A program made the position numbers and the translations under genes. Positions 24,850-33,289 of a stretch of DNA of 64,000 nt are shown in pieces. How positions within the stretch are numbered: the first letter of the stretch is position 1; the number at the start of each line of letters is the position of its first letter. The notes beneath the pieces are model-generated. The model did not search any database, had not been told where the DNA came from, and was given only the letters and a program-made list of their open reading frames with translations. Source of the DNA: JBQTKD01 sp963703165 (GTDB taxonomy: Bacteria > Actinomycetota > Actinomycetes > Sporichthyales > Sporichthyaceae); contig OY969798.1 of assembly GCA_963703165.1 (NCBI GenBank), positions 3,286,001 through 3,350,000 on the forward strand. Direction: 5' to 3'.

Positions 24850-27720
24850 ATGAGCAGAACCCGCGCGACGACCCGAGCCGAGCGCCCGGCACCAGTGCTG
24901 CGCCGGGCGGTCCGTGCAGTGGCCCTGATGCTCGGTGCCGTTCTTACGGTCGGGCTCGTCTCGGCCGTGACGCCGGGTGTCCCGACGGCCGTCCCGATCG
25001 CGTCGGGCAATCTGGTCTGGGGCGTCGAACGCACCTTCCGGCAGTACGCCGGACCGGGACAGATGACCGGCGGGGTCAGCGAAAGCCCCGTCGGCGCCTA
25101 TGTCTGGCCCGCCACCGGTGGCAGCTACGACGAGGTGGCGCGGGTGACCGTGCTGTCCTTCGCCGGGCGGGTGCACTGGATGGCCGATCCCGAGCCGGGT
25201 ACCGGGCGGCCGCGCCTGGACCTGTCCGTCGCCGACCCCGAGATCCGCATCGACCCTGCGGGTTCCACCATCACGATGCAGGTCGACATGAACGGGCCAG
25301 GCGGTCCCCGTTCCCTGGGCCGGGTGCCCATGGTCAATCTCGACGTGGCCGGTCTGGTGCCGACCGTGGTGAACGGCTCCACGCGGTGGGCGGGCATCCG
25401 CGCGGAACTGACCAGGCAGGGGGCCGAGGATGTCTTCGGCGGCCGCTACCCGGTGGGCAGGCTCATCGACCCGGTCGACCTTTTCTACCCAGGACCCGGC
25501 GGTGCTCCGGACCTCGCTGAGGGCTTCGGCCCGCCCGGGCGGGCGCGCCTGGAACGGACCGCCGATCGCCCGTTCCCGTGGGTGGGCAGCGGCAGTTCGT
25601 GGCTCGAGCCGCTGTTCGTCGACGAGCGGCTCGGAATCATCCACGCGCAGGTCGACATCCCCGGCAGTGGTCTGCGGGTGCAGTCTTTCGAGACCTCGAC
25701 CGGACGTTTCGGCACCCCCGGACCGACGGTGACCGCCGACCGCTTCGCGTTCGCCGACCCGCTCAACCAACGCGTCTACCACCGCTCCCTGCCCAACGGC
25801 CCGATCGACTCCTACCTGCAGTGGGACCAAGCCGCCGACACCTGGACCACACAACCGCTGGGCACCCCGCTGCTGGTACGCGGACTGGTGCACCGTCAGA
25901 TGTGGGACACCGAACGACGGCGGCTCTACACCTTTGACCGTGAGGTGCCGGCGTCGGTCGACCCCAACAACTTCGACGCCCACGTCTGGTACCTCAACAC
26001 CTATACCGAGACCGCCCCCGGGGCCTTCACCGAGTCCCGCCAGGTGCTTCCGAACGGGCCGGCCGGTCGCAACCGCGATTGGTACGGCGACGTCGGCGCC
26101 GTGGCCTCCGACGGCTCGATCCTGCTGCGGCCCAACACCGAGATGGCCTCCCGCCTGCTGCGTCGGATCGTGCCCGGCCCGAACACGACGGTCACCGAGA
26201 TCGGCGGCACGGAGCAACCCGTCCCACCCGATCTGATTGTGGGTCAGAACGGCTACGTGGCGATGTTCCTGCCCGCCGGTCGCGGCCCGCAGGCTGCGGT
26301 GCAGATCGTGCGGGTCGGCTCCGGCGGCGGCGTGCAACTGCTCGGCCCGCGCCTCGATTTCGCCCGCGCCGACGTCCGCGCAGGGGCGTTCGACCCCACC
26401 GACGGCACGCTGTGGTTGCAGGTGCCCGCGCAGAAGCGACTGATCCTCGTGCGCGAGGGGCGGGTCGTCGCCGACCAGGTCGACCCGTTGCTCAACGAAC
26501 GCGCCGGGTTCGTGTGGGTCGCCTCCGACCGCACCGCGCACGTCCTGTCCGGCGACGGCCGCATCTTCGGCGCCGACGGCGACCGCTACCAGTACGGCTA
26601 CGCCGCCTACCGCACCTCGGGGGTCTTCCCGAACTTCGCGGCCCCGGTCCTCCCGGCCGCGCCGCAGGTGAGCCTGCAACGTCCCGACGACCTCGGACGC
26701 GTGACGCTGACCGTCGGCGCTCCGACCGAGTCCGGCACGACTCTGCGCTGGCAGGTACGCCGCCCGGGGGAGCCACGTTTCGTGGACGTGCTCGGCGCCG
26801 GCTCGACCGGCCTGACCATCGAGGCCCGCGCCACCGACCACCGCTCGCAGTGGCGGGTGCTGTTCACCAACAGCTTCGGCACGGTCGCCACCGAGCCGGT
26901 GACCCTCACCGTGTTCTCCCCGCCCCGCATCGCCTTTCAGCCCGTGGCGGTCGCGGTCGAGGCGGGTCGCAACGCCCGGTTCTCCGTGGTGGCGACCAGC
27001 ACCCCGGACCCGATCGTCAGCTGGCAGCGCCTCGTCGACGGACAGTGGCGCGACCTCGGCGCGGAGGCCGCCGCTCCGACGGGCACAGGCTTCGGCGGGC
27101 TCGGTCTCGCAGCAGCGGGCCCGGAGTTGGACGGCTCCCGCTACCGCGCGCGGGTCAGCAACCCCGTCGGGTTCACCTTCTCCGACGAGGTGGTGCTGAC
27201 GGTCACCCCCGCCGGCACCGCCCCGCCGGCGCCGGGGGACCAGAGCATGGCCAACGGGCAGCTGCCGCCCGACTCGTTGTTCATGCCGATCACCGCCGGC
27301 GAGTTCGTGTGGGCGGTCGACGGGGATCGCCTCGTCGATTTCCAACTGGCCACCGACCCGGCCGGTTACCTGCAGGCCGTCGGTGTCCTCGACCCGCTGG
27401 TGGTCACCGACACCCGCGCCGGTGGGGTGCCCTGGTCGCTGTCCGGTCAGGCAGGGCAGTTCTCCGGCGGTCTGTCCGGCGGTTACCTGGGCTGGAGCCC
27501 ACAGCTGATCGTGCCTGGCGCCGGGGCGGTCCCCGGACCGCCGGTGGAGCCTGGGTTCCCTGTGGGGAACGGCCTCACGATGGGGGCCCTGCTGGCCTCT
27601 TCGTCGGGCGGACACCCACCCGGGACCGCTCGCCTCGGCGCGTCCCTGGTGCTACGGGTGCCGGTCAACACCGCCCCCGGCACCTACACGAGCACGCTGA
27701 CGATCACCGCGCTGAGCTGA
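24850..27720 (+). CDS. large secreted HtaA / Ig-like / WxL-domain surface protein
   Basis: About 956 residues. A signal peptide is followed by an HtaA domain (residues about 50-215: NLVWGVERTFRQY, SFAGRVHWM, LSVADPEIRID, FGGRYPVGRLIDPVDLFY). Residues 240-600 show repeated strand-turn patterns resembling a beta-propeller. Two Ig-like segments follow (about 600-790: SGTTLRWQVRRPGEPRF, FQPVAVAVEAGRNARFSVVA, ISWQRLVDGQW-type). The last 140 residues are a WxL-like domain with the intact motif VTDTRAGGVPWSLSGQ and GYLGWSPQ, ending LRVPVNTAPGTYTSTLTITAL. ATG at 24850 is preferred (TGGAG 9 nt upstream) over GTG at 24841. The DUF916 gene starts 6 nt later, the pairing seen in WxL loci. Confidence 0.8.
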   Translation: MSRTRATTRAERPAPVLRRAVRAVALMLGAVLTVGLVSAVTPGVPTAVPIASGNLVWGVERTFRQYAGPGQMTGGVSESPVGAYVWPATGGSYDEVARVTVLSFAGRVHWMADPEPGTGRPRLDLSVADPEIRIDPAGSTITMQVDMNGPGGPRSLGRVPMVNLDVAGLVPTVVNGSTRWAGIRAELTRQGAEDVFGGRYPVGRLIDPVDLFYPGPGGAPDLAEGFGPPGRARLERTADRPFPWVGSGSSWLEPLFVDERLGIIHAQVDIPGSGLRVQSFETSTGRFGTPGPTVTADRFAFADPLNQRVYHRSLPNGPIDSYLQWDQAADTWTTQPLGTPLLVRGLVHRQMWDTERRRLYTFDREVPASVDPNNFDAHVWYLNTYTETAPGAFTESRQVLPNGPAGRNRDWYGDVGAVASDGSILLRPNTEMASRLLRRIVPGPNTTVTEIGGTEQPVPPDLIVGQNGYVAMFLPAGRGPQAAVQIVRVGSGGGVQLLGPRLDFARADVRAGAFDPTDGTLWLQVPAQKRLILVREGRVVADQVDPLLNERAGFVWVASDRTAHVLSGDGRIFGADGDRYQYGYAAYRTSGVFPNFAAPVLPAAPQVSLQRPDDLGRVTLTVGAPTESGTTLRWQVRRPGEPRFVDVLGAGSTGLTIEARATDHRSQWRVLFTNSFGTVATEPVTLTVFSPPRIAFQPVAVAVEAGRNARFSVVATSTPDPIVSWQRLVDGQWRDLGAEAAAPTGTGFGGLGLAAAGPELDGSRYRARVSNPVGFTFSDEVVLTVTPAGTAPPAPGDQSMANGQLPPDSLFMPITAGEFVWAVDGDRLVDFQLATDPAGYLQAVGVLDPLVVTDTRAGGVPWSLSGQAGQFSGGLSGGYLGWSPQLIVPGAGAVPGPPVEPGFPVGNGLTMGALLASSSGGHPPGTARLGASLVLRVPVNTAPGTYTSTLTITALS

Positions 27721-27726
27721 TCCGGC

Positions 27727-28794
27727 ATGCGAACACTGCCGTCGCGACCGGACCGCAGAACCCGCCGGACACGGATCCGCCGGTTGTGCGCGGCCGTGCT
27801 TGCGGTGGGTTTCCTGGCGGCCCCGGCTTCTGCGGCCGTGCCGACGCCTCCCACCGAGACCCGTCCGGTCGTGGTCTGGTCGGTGCGGCCCACGCCGGTC
27901 GAAGGACAGGCCGAACGCTCCAACTTCACCTACTCGCTGCAGCCGAACCAGACCATCGAGGACAGCGTCCGGATCCGCAACTTCGGTCGGAATCCGCTGC
28001 GCCTCGAGGTCTACGCCAGCGACGTGCGCGCCACCGACACCGGCGCGCTGGACCTGCTGCCGTCAGGGGAGCCGCCGAGGCGCGTCGGCACCTGGATCAA
28101 GCTCGAGCGAACCTCGGTGGATCTGGCACCGGGCGAGCTCGCCGACGTTCCGTTCACGCTGACGGTCCCGGAGAACGCCGAGAGCGGTGACCAGACCGGC
28201 GGCATCGTCTCCGCACTGACCTCTCCCGCGAGTGGCGGCGAGCCCGTCAAGGTCGAGCAGCGCCTGGGCAACCTCGTTCAGGTCCGCGTCGACGGTCCGC
28301 TGCGGCCGGCGTTGTCCGTGTCGAAGCTCGACGTCGACTACCGCGGCACCGCTAACCCGTTCGGCAAGGGCGAGGTCCTTGCCACCTGGACGGTGACCAA
28401 CATCGGCAATGTGCGCATGGGCGCGCAGCAGGCGGTCCGTGCGAGCGGACCGCTCGGCCTCGACGGCAAGAGGGTGTTCCTCGACCCCATGCCCGAACTG
28501 CTTCCCGGCGACTCGCACACCTCCACCGCTGTGGTGCGCGGCGTCGCCCCCACGATCCGCTCCAGCGTCGAGGTCGAATTGCGCCCACTGGCCACCCGGC
28601 CCGGCGACGACTTCGGCGCCGACGTCGCGATCGTCAAACGCTCCGCGGGAACCTGGAGCATGCCGTGGACGCTGCTGCTCCTTCTGGCGCTGGTGGTGGC
28701 GGCACCAGTCGCGACAATCTGGCGGTGGCCACAGTTGATGCGGCGCAGCGATGGAGGGCCGAAGAACTCGGCCGGGTCACCAACGGCGGCCTGA
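27727..28794 (+). CDS. DUF916-type (WxL-interacting) membrane-anchored surface protein
   Basis: 355 residues and a paralogue of 16720-17808: VVWSVRPTPVEGQAERSNF, IEDSVRIRNFGRNPLRLEVYASDVRATDTGALDLLPSG, VPENAESGDQTGGIV, then a second beta domain and a transmembrane helix (MPWTLLLLLALVVAAPVATIW). It follows the WxL-like gene by 6 nt and must be co-translated with it. By analogy with Firmicutes WxL loci it would clamp the WxL protein to the wall or membrane. Confidence 0.82.
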   Translation: MRTLPSRPDRRTRRTRIRRLCAAVLAVGFLAAPASAAVPTPPTETRPVVVWSVRPTPVEGQAERSNFTYSLQPNQTIEDSVRIRNFGRNPLRLEVYASDVRATDTGALDLLPSGEPPRRVGTWIKLERTSVDLAPGELADVPFTLTVPENAESGDQTGGIVSALTSPASGGEPVKVEQRLGNLVQVRVDGPLRPALSVSKLDVDYRGTANPFGKGEVLATWTVTNIGNVRMGAQQAVRASGPLGLDGKRVFLDPMPELLPGDSHTSTAVVRGVAPTIRSSVEVELRPLATRPGDDFGADVAIVKRSAGTWSMPWTLLLLLALVVAAPVATIWRWPQLMRRSDGGPKNSAGSPTAA

Positions 28795-28806
28795 CCCGCG
28801 GCTGGG

Positions 28807-29349
28807 TCAGGCGACGGGAAGCACCGGGGGCATCGGCGGCATGGGCGGTGGAGGCCGCTGGCCCGACGGCGGGCCGTTCCACACGGCTGGAGTTGGTGGA
28901 CGCGGCCCGGGCGGCCGTAGTGCGGGGGCCCAGGCAGGCAGTTCGGGTGGGGGCGGGTCCGGAACCAGGTCCGTGATGTCCCACGCGATCAGCCACAGAC
29001 GGATCACCCCCACGAGCAGGAACCCTGCCGCGACCAGGAGAGCGATCCCGACGATCACGATTACGAAGTCCAGCAAATCCGACACTCTGAGAACGTCGTC
29101 GTCGCTCCGATCGCCGAAGCTGCCGGGCGTGGTGCGCAAGCGCGACGAAGACGTGCCGGTGCTGTCCCTGCTGGCGTAGTAGAGCGCGGCCATGCCTAAG
29201 GCAGCCAGCGCGGCCGCGTGGGCCAGTGCCGCTATCGCGACGGCGACCACGACCGGCCGCCCAGCTGAGCGCCAAGGATTCCACCTGGGGTCACGCGCTC
29301 CTGGAAGACCGTCCGGGTTCCATGACGCTGCCAGCTGGCGCTGTGTCAT
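28807..29349 (-). CDS. membrane protein of unknown function, divergent from heme oxygenase
   Basis: 180 residues. A hydrophilic start containing WNPDGLPGARDPRWNPWR is followed by two transmembrane helices (VVVAVAIAALAHAAALAALGMAAL and FVIVIVGIALLVAAGFLLVGVIRLWLI). The C-terminal tail is extremely Pro-rich (PPPPELPAWAPALRPPGPRPPTP, PPPPMPPMPPVLP). ATG at 29349 has GGAGG 8 nt upstream. It shares its promoter region with heme oxygenase, so it is probably regulated with heme supply. No family was recognised. Confidence 0.65.
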   Translation of the reverse strand: MTQRQLAASWNPDGLPGARDPRWNPWRSAGRPVVVAVAIAALAHAAALAALGMAALYYASRDSTGTSSSRLRTTPGSFGDRSDDDVLRVSDLLDFVIVIVGIALLVAAGFLLVGVIRLWLIAWDITDLVPDPPPPELPAWAPALRPPGPRPPTPAVWNGPPSGQRPPPPMPPMPPVLPVA

Positions 29350-29421
29350 CTCGCCGACCTCCCGCGCAGGCGTGGTCTGGATCACATCATCATGCGCTTG
29401 CGGGGCGGCCTAGGGCCAGCT

Positions 29422-29467
29422 TTTCACGTCGACTTGTCGTGAAATATCGCGACAGCTCGTCGCGGGT
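29422..29467. promoter_or_regulatory. two abutting palindromic operators, hmuO promoter
   Basis: Site A, 29422-29444: TTTCACGTCG, 3 nt, TGTCGTGAAA, with a perfect right half-site. Site B, 29445-29467: TATCGCGACA, 3 nt, CGTCGCGGGT. The two 23-bp sites lie end to end. Confidence 0.6.
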
Positions 29468-29485
29468 TGTCGCCTCGACGAAAGT

Positions 29486-29500
29486 AGGCAAGCATTACCT
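29486..29500 (-). promoter_or_regulatory. iron-box-like site, hmuO promoter
   Basis: The minus strand reads AGGTAATGCTTGCCT, 12 of 15 to the DtxR/IdeR core. It is placed between the two operator pairs. Confidence 0.5.
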
Positions 29501-29512
29501 CACTTGACCAAT

Positions 29513-29553
29513 TTTCACGACGAACTGTCATTTCACGACAGATTGTCGTAGCA
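29513..29553. promoter_or_regulatory. two overlapping palindromic operators, hmuO promoter
   Basis: Site C, 29513-29535: TTTCACGACG, 3 nt, TGTCATTTCA. Site D, 29531-29553: TTTCACGACA, 3 nt, TGTCGTAGCA, with a perfect left half-site. The end of D is 38 nt before the hmuO start, a position where binding should block transcription. Confidence 0.65.
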
Positions 29554-29590
29554 TTGACGGGTCAGCCGAACCGACGCCGGAGTTGCCCGC

Positions 29591-30283
29591 ATGACGACGA
29601 CCACCGCCGAGATCCCACTGTCCAAGCGCATCCGCGAGGACACCAAAGAGGTCCACGAGCACGCGGAGCACGCGCCGTTCATCCAGGACCTGCTGGGCGG
29701 TCGGCTGGGGCTCGAGGGCTACGCGAAGCTGGTCGTGCAGCACCTCGCGATCTACACCGAGCTCGAGGCTGCGGTCGGGGCGAACATCGACGCTGTCGTG
29801 GGGGAGTTTCTGGCGAAGGAGCTGTCCCGAGTCGACGCGCTGCGTGCCGACCTGGATTACCTCGAGTCCGTCGGGATCTCTACCGCGCTACCGGTGCTGC
29901 CCGCGACCCAGCGGTACTGCGAGCACATCCGCGCCGCGTGCTTCCAGCGCCCCTCTGCCCTGCTCGCCCACCACTACGTCCGCTACCTGGGGGACCTGTC
30001 CGGCGGGATGATCGTGGCCCGCGTGCTGCGTCGCCACCTCGACCTGCCCGACGGTGAGGGCACCTCGTTCTACAACTTCCCGGACCTGCCCAGCCCGCGG
30101 GAGTTCAAGATCCGCTACCGGACCCTGCTCGACGAGCTCCCCTGGGACGACGCCGAGCGTGACGCCCTGATCGCCGAGGTCCACGCGGCGTACCAGTTCA
30201 ACGCCGAGATCCTCTACTCCCTCGGGTCCGACCCGGTGCTGCCGGCTCCCGCGCGGCGCGGTCGCGTCGACTCGGGGGTGTAG
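29591..30283 (+). CDS. hmuO: heme oxygenase
   Basis: 230 residues, close in length and sequence to Corynebacterium HmuO. The enzyme cleaves heme to biliverdin, CO and ferrous iron in the cytoplasm. The proximal heme ligand is His22 in KEVHEHAEHAPFIQDLL. The distal helix HHYVRYLGDLSGG carries the catalytic Asp and the flexible Gly pair. Four copies of a palindromic operator and one iron-box-like site lie in the 170 nt upstream. A TetR gene faces it 5 nt beyond its stop. It completes the heme pathway of the island (capture, import, degradation). Confidence 0.95.
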   Translation: MTTTTAEIPLSKRIREDTKEVHEHAEHAPFIQDLLGGRLGLEGYAKLVVQHLAIYTELEAAVGANIDAVVGEFLAKELSRVDALRADLDYLESVGISTALPVLPATQRYCEHIRAACFQRPSALLAHHYVRYLGDLSGGMIVARVLRRHLDLPDGEGTSFYNFPDLPSPREFKIRYRTLLDELPWDDAERDALIAEVHAAYQFNAEILYSLGSDPVLPAPARRGRVDSGV

Positions 30284-30288
30284 GGAAC

Positions 30289-30978
30289 TCAGTCTTTCGC
30301 GGGCGGCTCGTCGCACGCGACGCAGGAGCCCTGATCGCCCCATTCTGCCGTGTGGGGCGAACGAGGCTTCTCGACGTTCGAGGCTCCGACAGCACGCAGG
30401 ATGAACTCCTGCACACCGGCGATGGCCGCCGTCAGGTCGGCCGACGCTGACCGGTCCCGCACCTGACCGGCGGACAGTGACGCGTTGATCAACTGGATGG
30501 TCTGCGGGTTGCTCGCGACCTCGGCGGGGATCTGACCCTCGGCCGCGGCGTCGGTGAGGATGCCCGCGAGGGTGACCTCCAGGGTCACCGCGTGGCGGCG
30601 CATCGCGTCGTATCCGCGGTCGGACAGCACCGACCGCAGGCCCGGGCCGGGCGGCAGGTGGTGCGTCGCGAAGTAGGTCAGCTGCGCGCCGACGTAGGCG
30701 CGGAGCTGCTCGAGCGGGTCGTCGATGCCGTCCAGCTCGACGCGCAACCGGCTGAAGAACCCGTCCATCTCGGCCTCGGTGTAGGCCAGGAGCAGGGATT
30801 CCTTGTCGGGGAAGTAGTTGTACATCGCGGTCCGCGCGAGGTCGGCTTCCTTCGCGATCTCGGCGAGCGTGATCGCGTCATAGCCGTGCGCGTAGACCAG
30901 GCGTTCGAATGATTGGTAGACGCGCCGCAGGATGACCTGACGGTGTTCCGCAACCGTGGAACCGAGAACCTTGGGCAC
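30289..30978 (-). CDS. TetR family regulator, candidate heme/iron sensor
   Basis: 229 residues. The N-terminal helix-turn-helix reads FERLVYAHGYDAITLAEIAKEADLARTAMYNYFPDKESLLLAYTEAE, a standard TetR DNA-binding domain. The ligand domain (LPPGPGLRSVLSDRGYDAMRRHAVTLE) is not assigned. The C-terminal tail SCVACDEPPAKD has a Cys-x-x-Cys pair, unusual for TetR proteins, that could bind heme, iron-sulphur or sense redox. It converges on heme oxygenase with a 5-nt gap. Because the palindrome repeated at the heme promoters has TetR-like size and symmetry, this protein is the likely binder; that is inference. Confidence 0.85.
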   Translation of the reverse strand: MPKVLGSTVAEHRQVILRRVYQSFERLVYAHGYDAITLAEIAKEADLARTAMYNYFPDKESLLLAYTEAEMDGFFSRLRVELDGIDDPLEQLRAYVGAQLTYFATHHLPPGPGLRSVLSDRGYDAMRRHAVTLEVTLAGILTDAAAEGQIPAEVASNPQTIQLINASLSAGQVRDRSASADLTAAIAGVQEFILRAVGASNVEKPRSPHTAEWGDQGSCVACDEPPAKD

Positions 30979-31169
30979 GTCAGCCGCGACCGTCGATCTG
31001 GTGGCCGAACGCCGACTGCAGGTTCAATTTCATCCCTCCACCGGACAGGCGCAAGCCGTCAGCTTGTCATATTGCCCGGCTTCCGAACATGAAGGACAGG
31101 CTTGCCAATCCGCTGTGTGTCCGTGCCTCCGACGAGGCGGAATGCGGTGTCCCGGACGGGTCGACGGGC

Positions 31170-32930
31170 CTAGTAGGGGGAGGAGTACCAGCGCTCCTGG
31201 TAGGTGTGGCGCCGCCAGTACACGGCACCGAGCACCAGGGCCCCACCGATGGCGAGCGCCCCGAGCGCGATCTTCAGGACCGGGGTGGAGTTGCCGCCGG
31301 TCTTCGGCAGGTCGTCGTCGCAATACGGCACGGAGGACTGGTCGGCGGCGGCAGCTTCGGGCAGCAGCGCCCGCACCGTCGCCAAGGGACTGGGCGTGGC
31401 CGTGGTGGCGAGCACTCGGTCCTGCTGTCCGCGCAGCCGGGCGACGGTGTCGCCGTCGCCGGGCGGGACCATGACGACAGGGGGGCCGCTGGGGTCGACG
31501 GCAGCGGACAATGGCGCGCGCCGGTGGGATCGGTCGGCCCGCTCCTCGTCGTCCCGGCCGGGTACGGGGATGCAACTCGGACGCGGCGGTGCCGCGATCG
31601 GTGCGTACTCCGGGGCCCGCTCATTCGGCGGCAGGCACGCGGAGGCGACGGCTCGGCGGCGCGGCTTGAAGCGGCCGTCGCCGAACTCGCTGAAGTACTT
31701 GCCCGCGCACGGGTCGATGACGACTCGCGGCGGCGCGCACGGGTCGCCGTAGTTGCCGTACCACCCGAAGCCGGGGTAACCGGGCGGGGGACCGTACGGG
31801 AAGTCGACCCGGTTCACACTCGGGCTGGCGACGGTCATCAGACCTGCCTGCTGGCAGTCCTCGAAGTCGTAGTCCGCCTCCTCGTAGTCCCGGCCGTCGC
31901 GCCGGTCGCCCCGCGAGCGGGCGGCCACGGTGACCGTCGGACGCGGAGTGGGGGACACGGTGGAGGGCGCCTTGCGGAAGCCGGGCCGCACGTGGGCGAG
32001 GCGGACCGTCGGGATCTGACCGTCCTCGAACATGACGTCGATCAACTTGGTGACGTTGCCGAGGCTCACCGGGTTCGGCTCGGCGTCGTTGTCCTTGGTG
32101 AACGCGTGGAAGTAGAACAGGCGCGCCTGTGGCGGGTTGTTCAGTACGGGCTTCCATCGCACCCGGTACTTCTCCCCGGCCAGCAGATCGATGGCGCAGT
32201 TCCAGCCGGTCAGCGGATCCCCGACGGCGCTGTAGGGGACCCCGCAGTCCGGTGCGATCCACTTCGGCGGCAACCACACGGTGGCGGGCAACGTCGACTG
32301 GGCTGAGGACCGCGTCGCGAGCATCTGCTTGGCGCCGCGGCGCAGTTGCTGCTCGCCGTCGAGGTAGGTCTGCAGGACGTCGATGAAGCCGGCGGACAGC
32401 GGCTTGGCGGGCGACGTCGGTCCGGGGGAGAAGGCCCGGAACAGGAACCGGACCGCCGCACCGGTGCTGTCGGCGAGCCGGGGCCCCTCGAAGCGGAGCT
32501 TGCCCTTCTTCTTCGTGCACTCCCATCCGGCGACGGCCAGGCCGTCCTCGGTTGTCCCGTCCCGGGCGACGACGCCGTACTCGTCACCGCACCTGGCCGC
32601 CGACCAGTTCCCGGGCAGATCGACGACGACGCTGACGGTCGTGTTGGGGAACGGACCCCAGATCTCCCGGGTCGGTTCCAGGGGCACGTTGACCACGAAC
32701 ACCTGACAGTCAGGACACGCCTTCGCGGCCGGGACCGACACGGCCGGGACAGCAGGTGCTGCGGCGGGAACGGCGGGCGCGGCGGCGGCGGTCCCGACGA
32801 CACCCGGCACCCCGCCGAGCGTCCAGGTGACCGCGAAGGCCCACGTGAGCGGTCGCAACCACCGTTGCCGACGGCCGGCCGCCGGTGGGCGTCCGCCCCC
32901 CGGGACCCTGCCGCTGCGACGCGTGCGCAT
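31170..32930 (-). CDS. LPXTG-anchored surface protein, paralogue A
   Basis: 586 residues. A signal region (FAVTWTLGGVPGVVGTAAAAP) is followed by a Cys-containing outer domain (CPDCQVFVVNVPLEPTREIWGPFPNTTVSVVVDLPGNWS, SAGFIDVLQTYLDGEQQLRRGAKQMLATRS). A Pro/Gly/Tyr-rich middle (PYGPPPGYPGFGWYGNYGDPC) comes next. The sortase signal is LPKTGG, followed by a hydrophobic helix and YWRRHTYQ. No sortase gene is in the window. The protein at 38872 is a clear paralogue. ATG at 32930 has AGGGTG 11 nt upstream; a longer start at 33119 is not supported. The function is unknown and heme binding has not been shown for this family. Confidence 0.75.
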   Translation of the reverse strand: MRTRRSGRVPGGGRPPAAGRRQRWLRPLTWAFAVTWTLGGVPGVVGTAAAAPAVPAAAPAVPAVSVPAAKACPDCQVFVVNVPLEPTREIWGPFPNTTVSVVVDLPGNWSAARCGDEYGVVARDGTTEDGLAVAGWECTKKKGKLRFEGPRLADSTGAAVRFLFRAFSPGPTSPAKPLSAGFIDVLQTYLDGEQQLRRGAKQMLATRSSAQSTLPATVWLPPKWIAPDCGVPYSAVGDPLTGWNCAIDLLAGEKYRVRWKPVLNNPPQARLFYFHAFTKDNDAEPNPVSLGNVTKLIDVMFEDGQIPTVRLAHVRPGFRKAPSTVSPTPRPTVTVAARSRGDRRDGRDYEEADYDFEDCQQAGLMTVASPSVNRVDFPYGPPPGYPGFGWYGNYGDPCAPPRVVIDPCAGKYFSEFGDGRFKPRRRAVASACLPPNERAPEYAPIAAPPRPSCIPVPGRDDEERADRSHRRAPLSAAVDPSGPPVVMVPPGDGDTVARLRGQQDRVLATTATPSPLATVRALLPEAAAADQSSVPYCDDDLPKTGGNSTPVLKIALGALAIGGALVLGAVYWRRHTYQERWYSSPY

Positions 32931-33289
32931 TGCTGGTTCACCCTTGCTCGGCGACGAGCCCCCCGGCCCGCCGAGACCACAGGTAGGACCACCGACAGAC
33001 GCGTGGGCCCAACCCCCGAGGCCTACCTTCGGCCCGGCCGCCCGGCACGTCAATGCACCCGCAACCGGGCAAAGTGGGCGTGGACGGATGGCAATGGGCA
33101 CCGCGTGGGGCGGCATCACCGCAGGTCAACCTGCCTCGAACCACCAATCACATCGGCCACATAAGCCTCATATGCAAAGGTTTGCCTCACCAGACTTGAT
33201 AGTGATCTTGCATCCCTCTGTCACCGGCATGATCACCGAGCCGGTTCCCTCGTAGTCGTGCGACCCGTCCACGAACCGAGGGCTTTCTG
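32931..33289. other. 358-bp divergent promoter region
   Basis: No gene. It contains the 34-nt leader element (32947-32980) of the LPXTG gene and a GCAAA-GG-TTTGC palindrome (33174-33185). The palindrome overlaps an iron-box-like sequence (33178-33192, AGGTTTGCCTCACCA, 12 of 15) about 100 nt before the gene at 33290. Confidence 0.5.
32947..32980 (-). promoter_or_regulatory. 34-nt leader element, copy 1
   Basis: Identical over 34 nt to 40873-40906. Both lie 16-21 nt before the start codons of the two LPXTG paralogues. On the transcript it folds with CTCGGCG pairing CGCCGAG around a G-rich loop. The reading frame differs between the copies relative to the gene, so RNA or DNA, not protein, is conserved. 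Confidence 0.6.

Noticed and set aside
24142..27615. Minus-strand open frame of 1157 codons
   Set aside because: Lies opposite the HtaA/Ig/WxL gene. Composition is Arg/Gly/His/Pro typical of antisense of GC-rich coding DNA, and it contains no domain.
31050..31080. Possible operator (GTCA-GCT-TGTC) and iron-box-like CAGGCTTGCC upstream of the TetR gene
   Set aside because: Arms match the consensus at only 4-5 of 10 positions, which is too weak to list as a site, although self-control remains possible.
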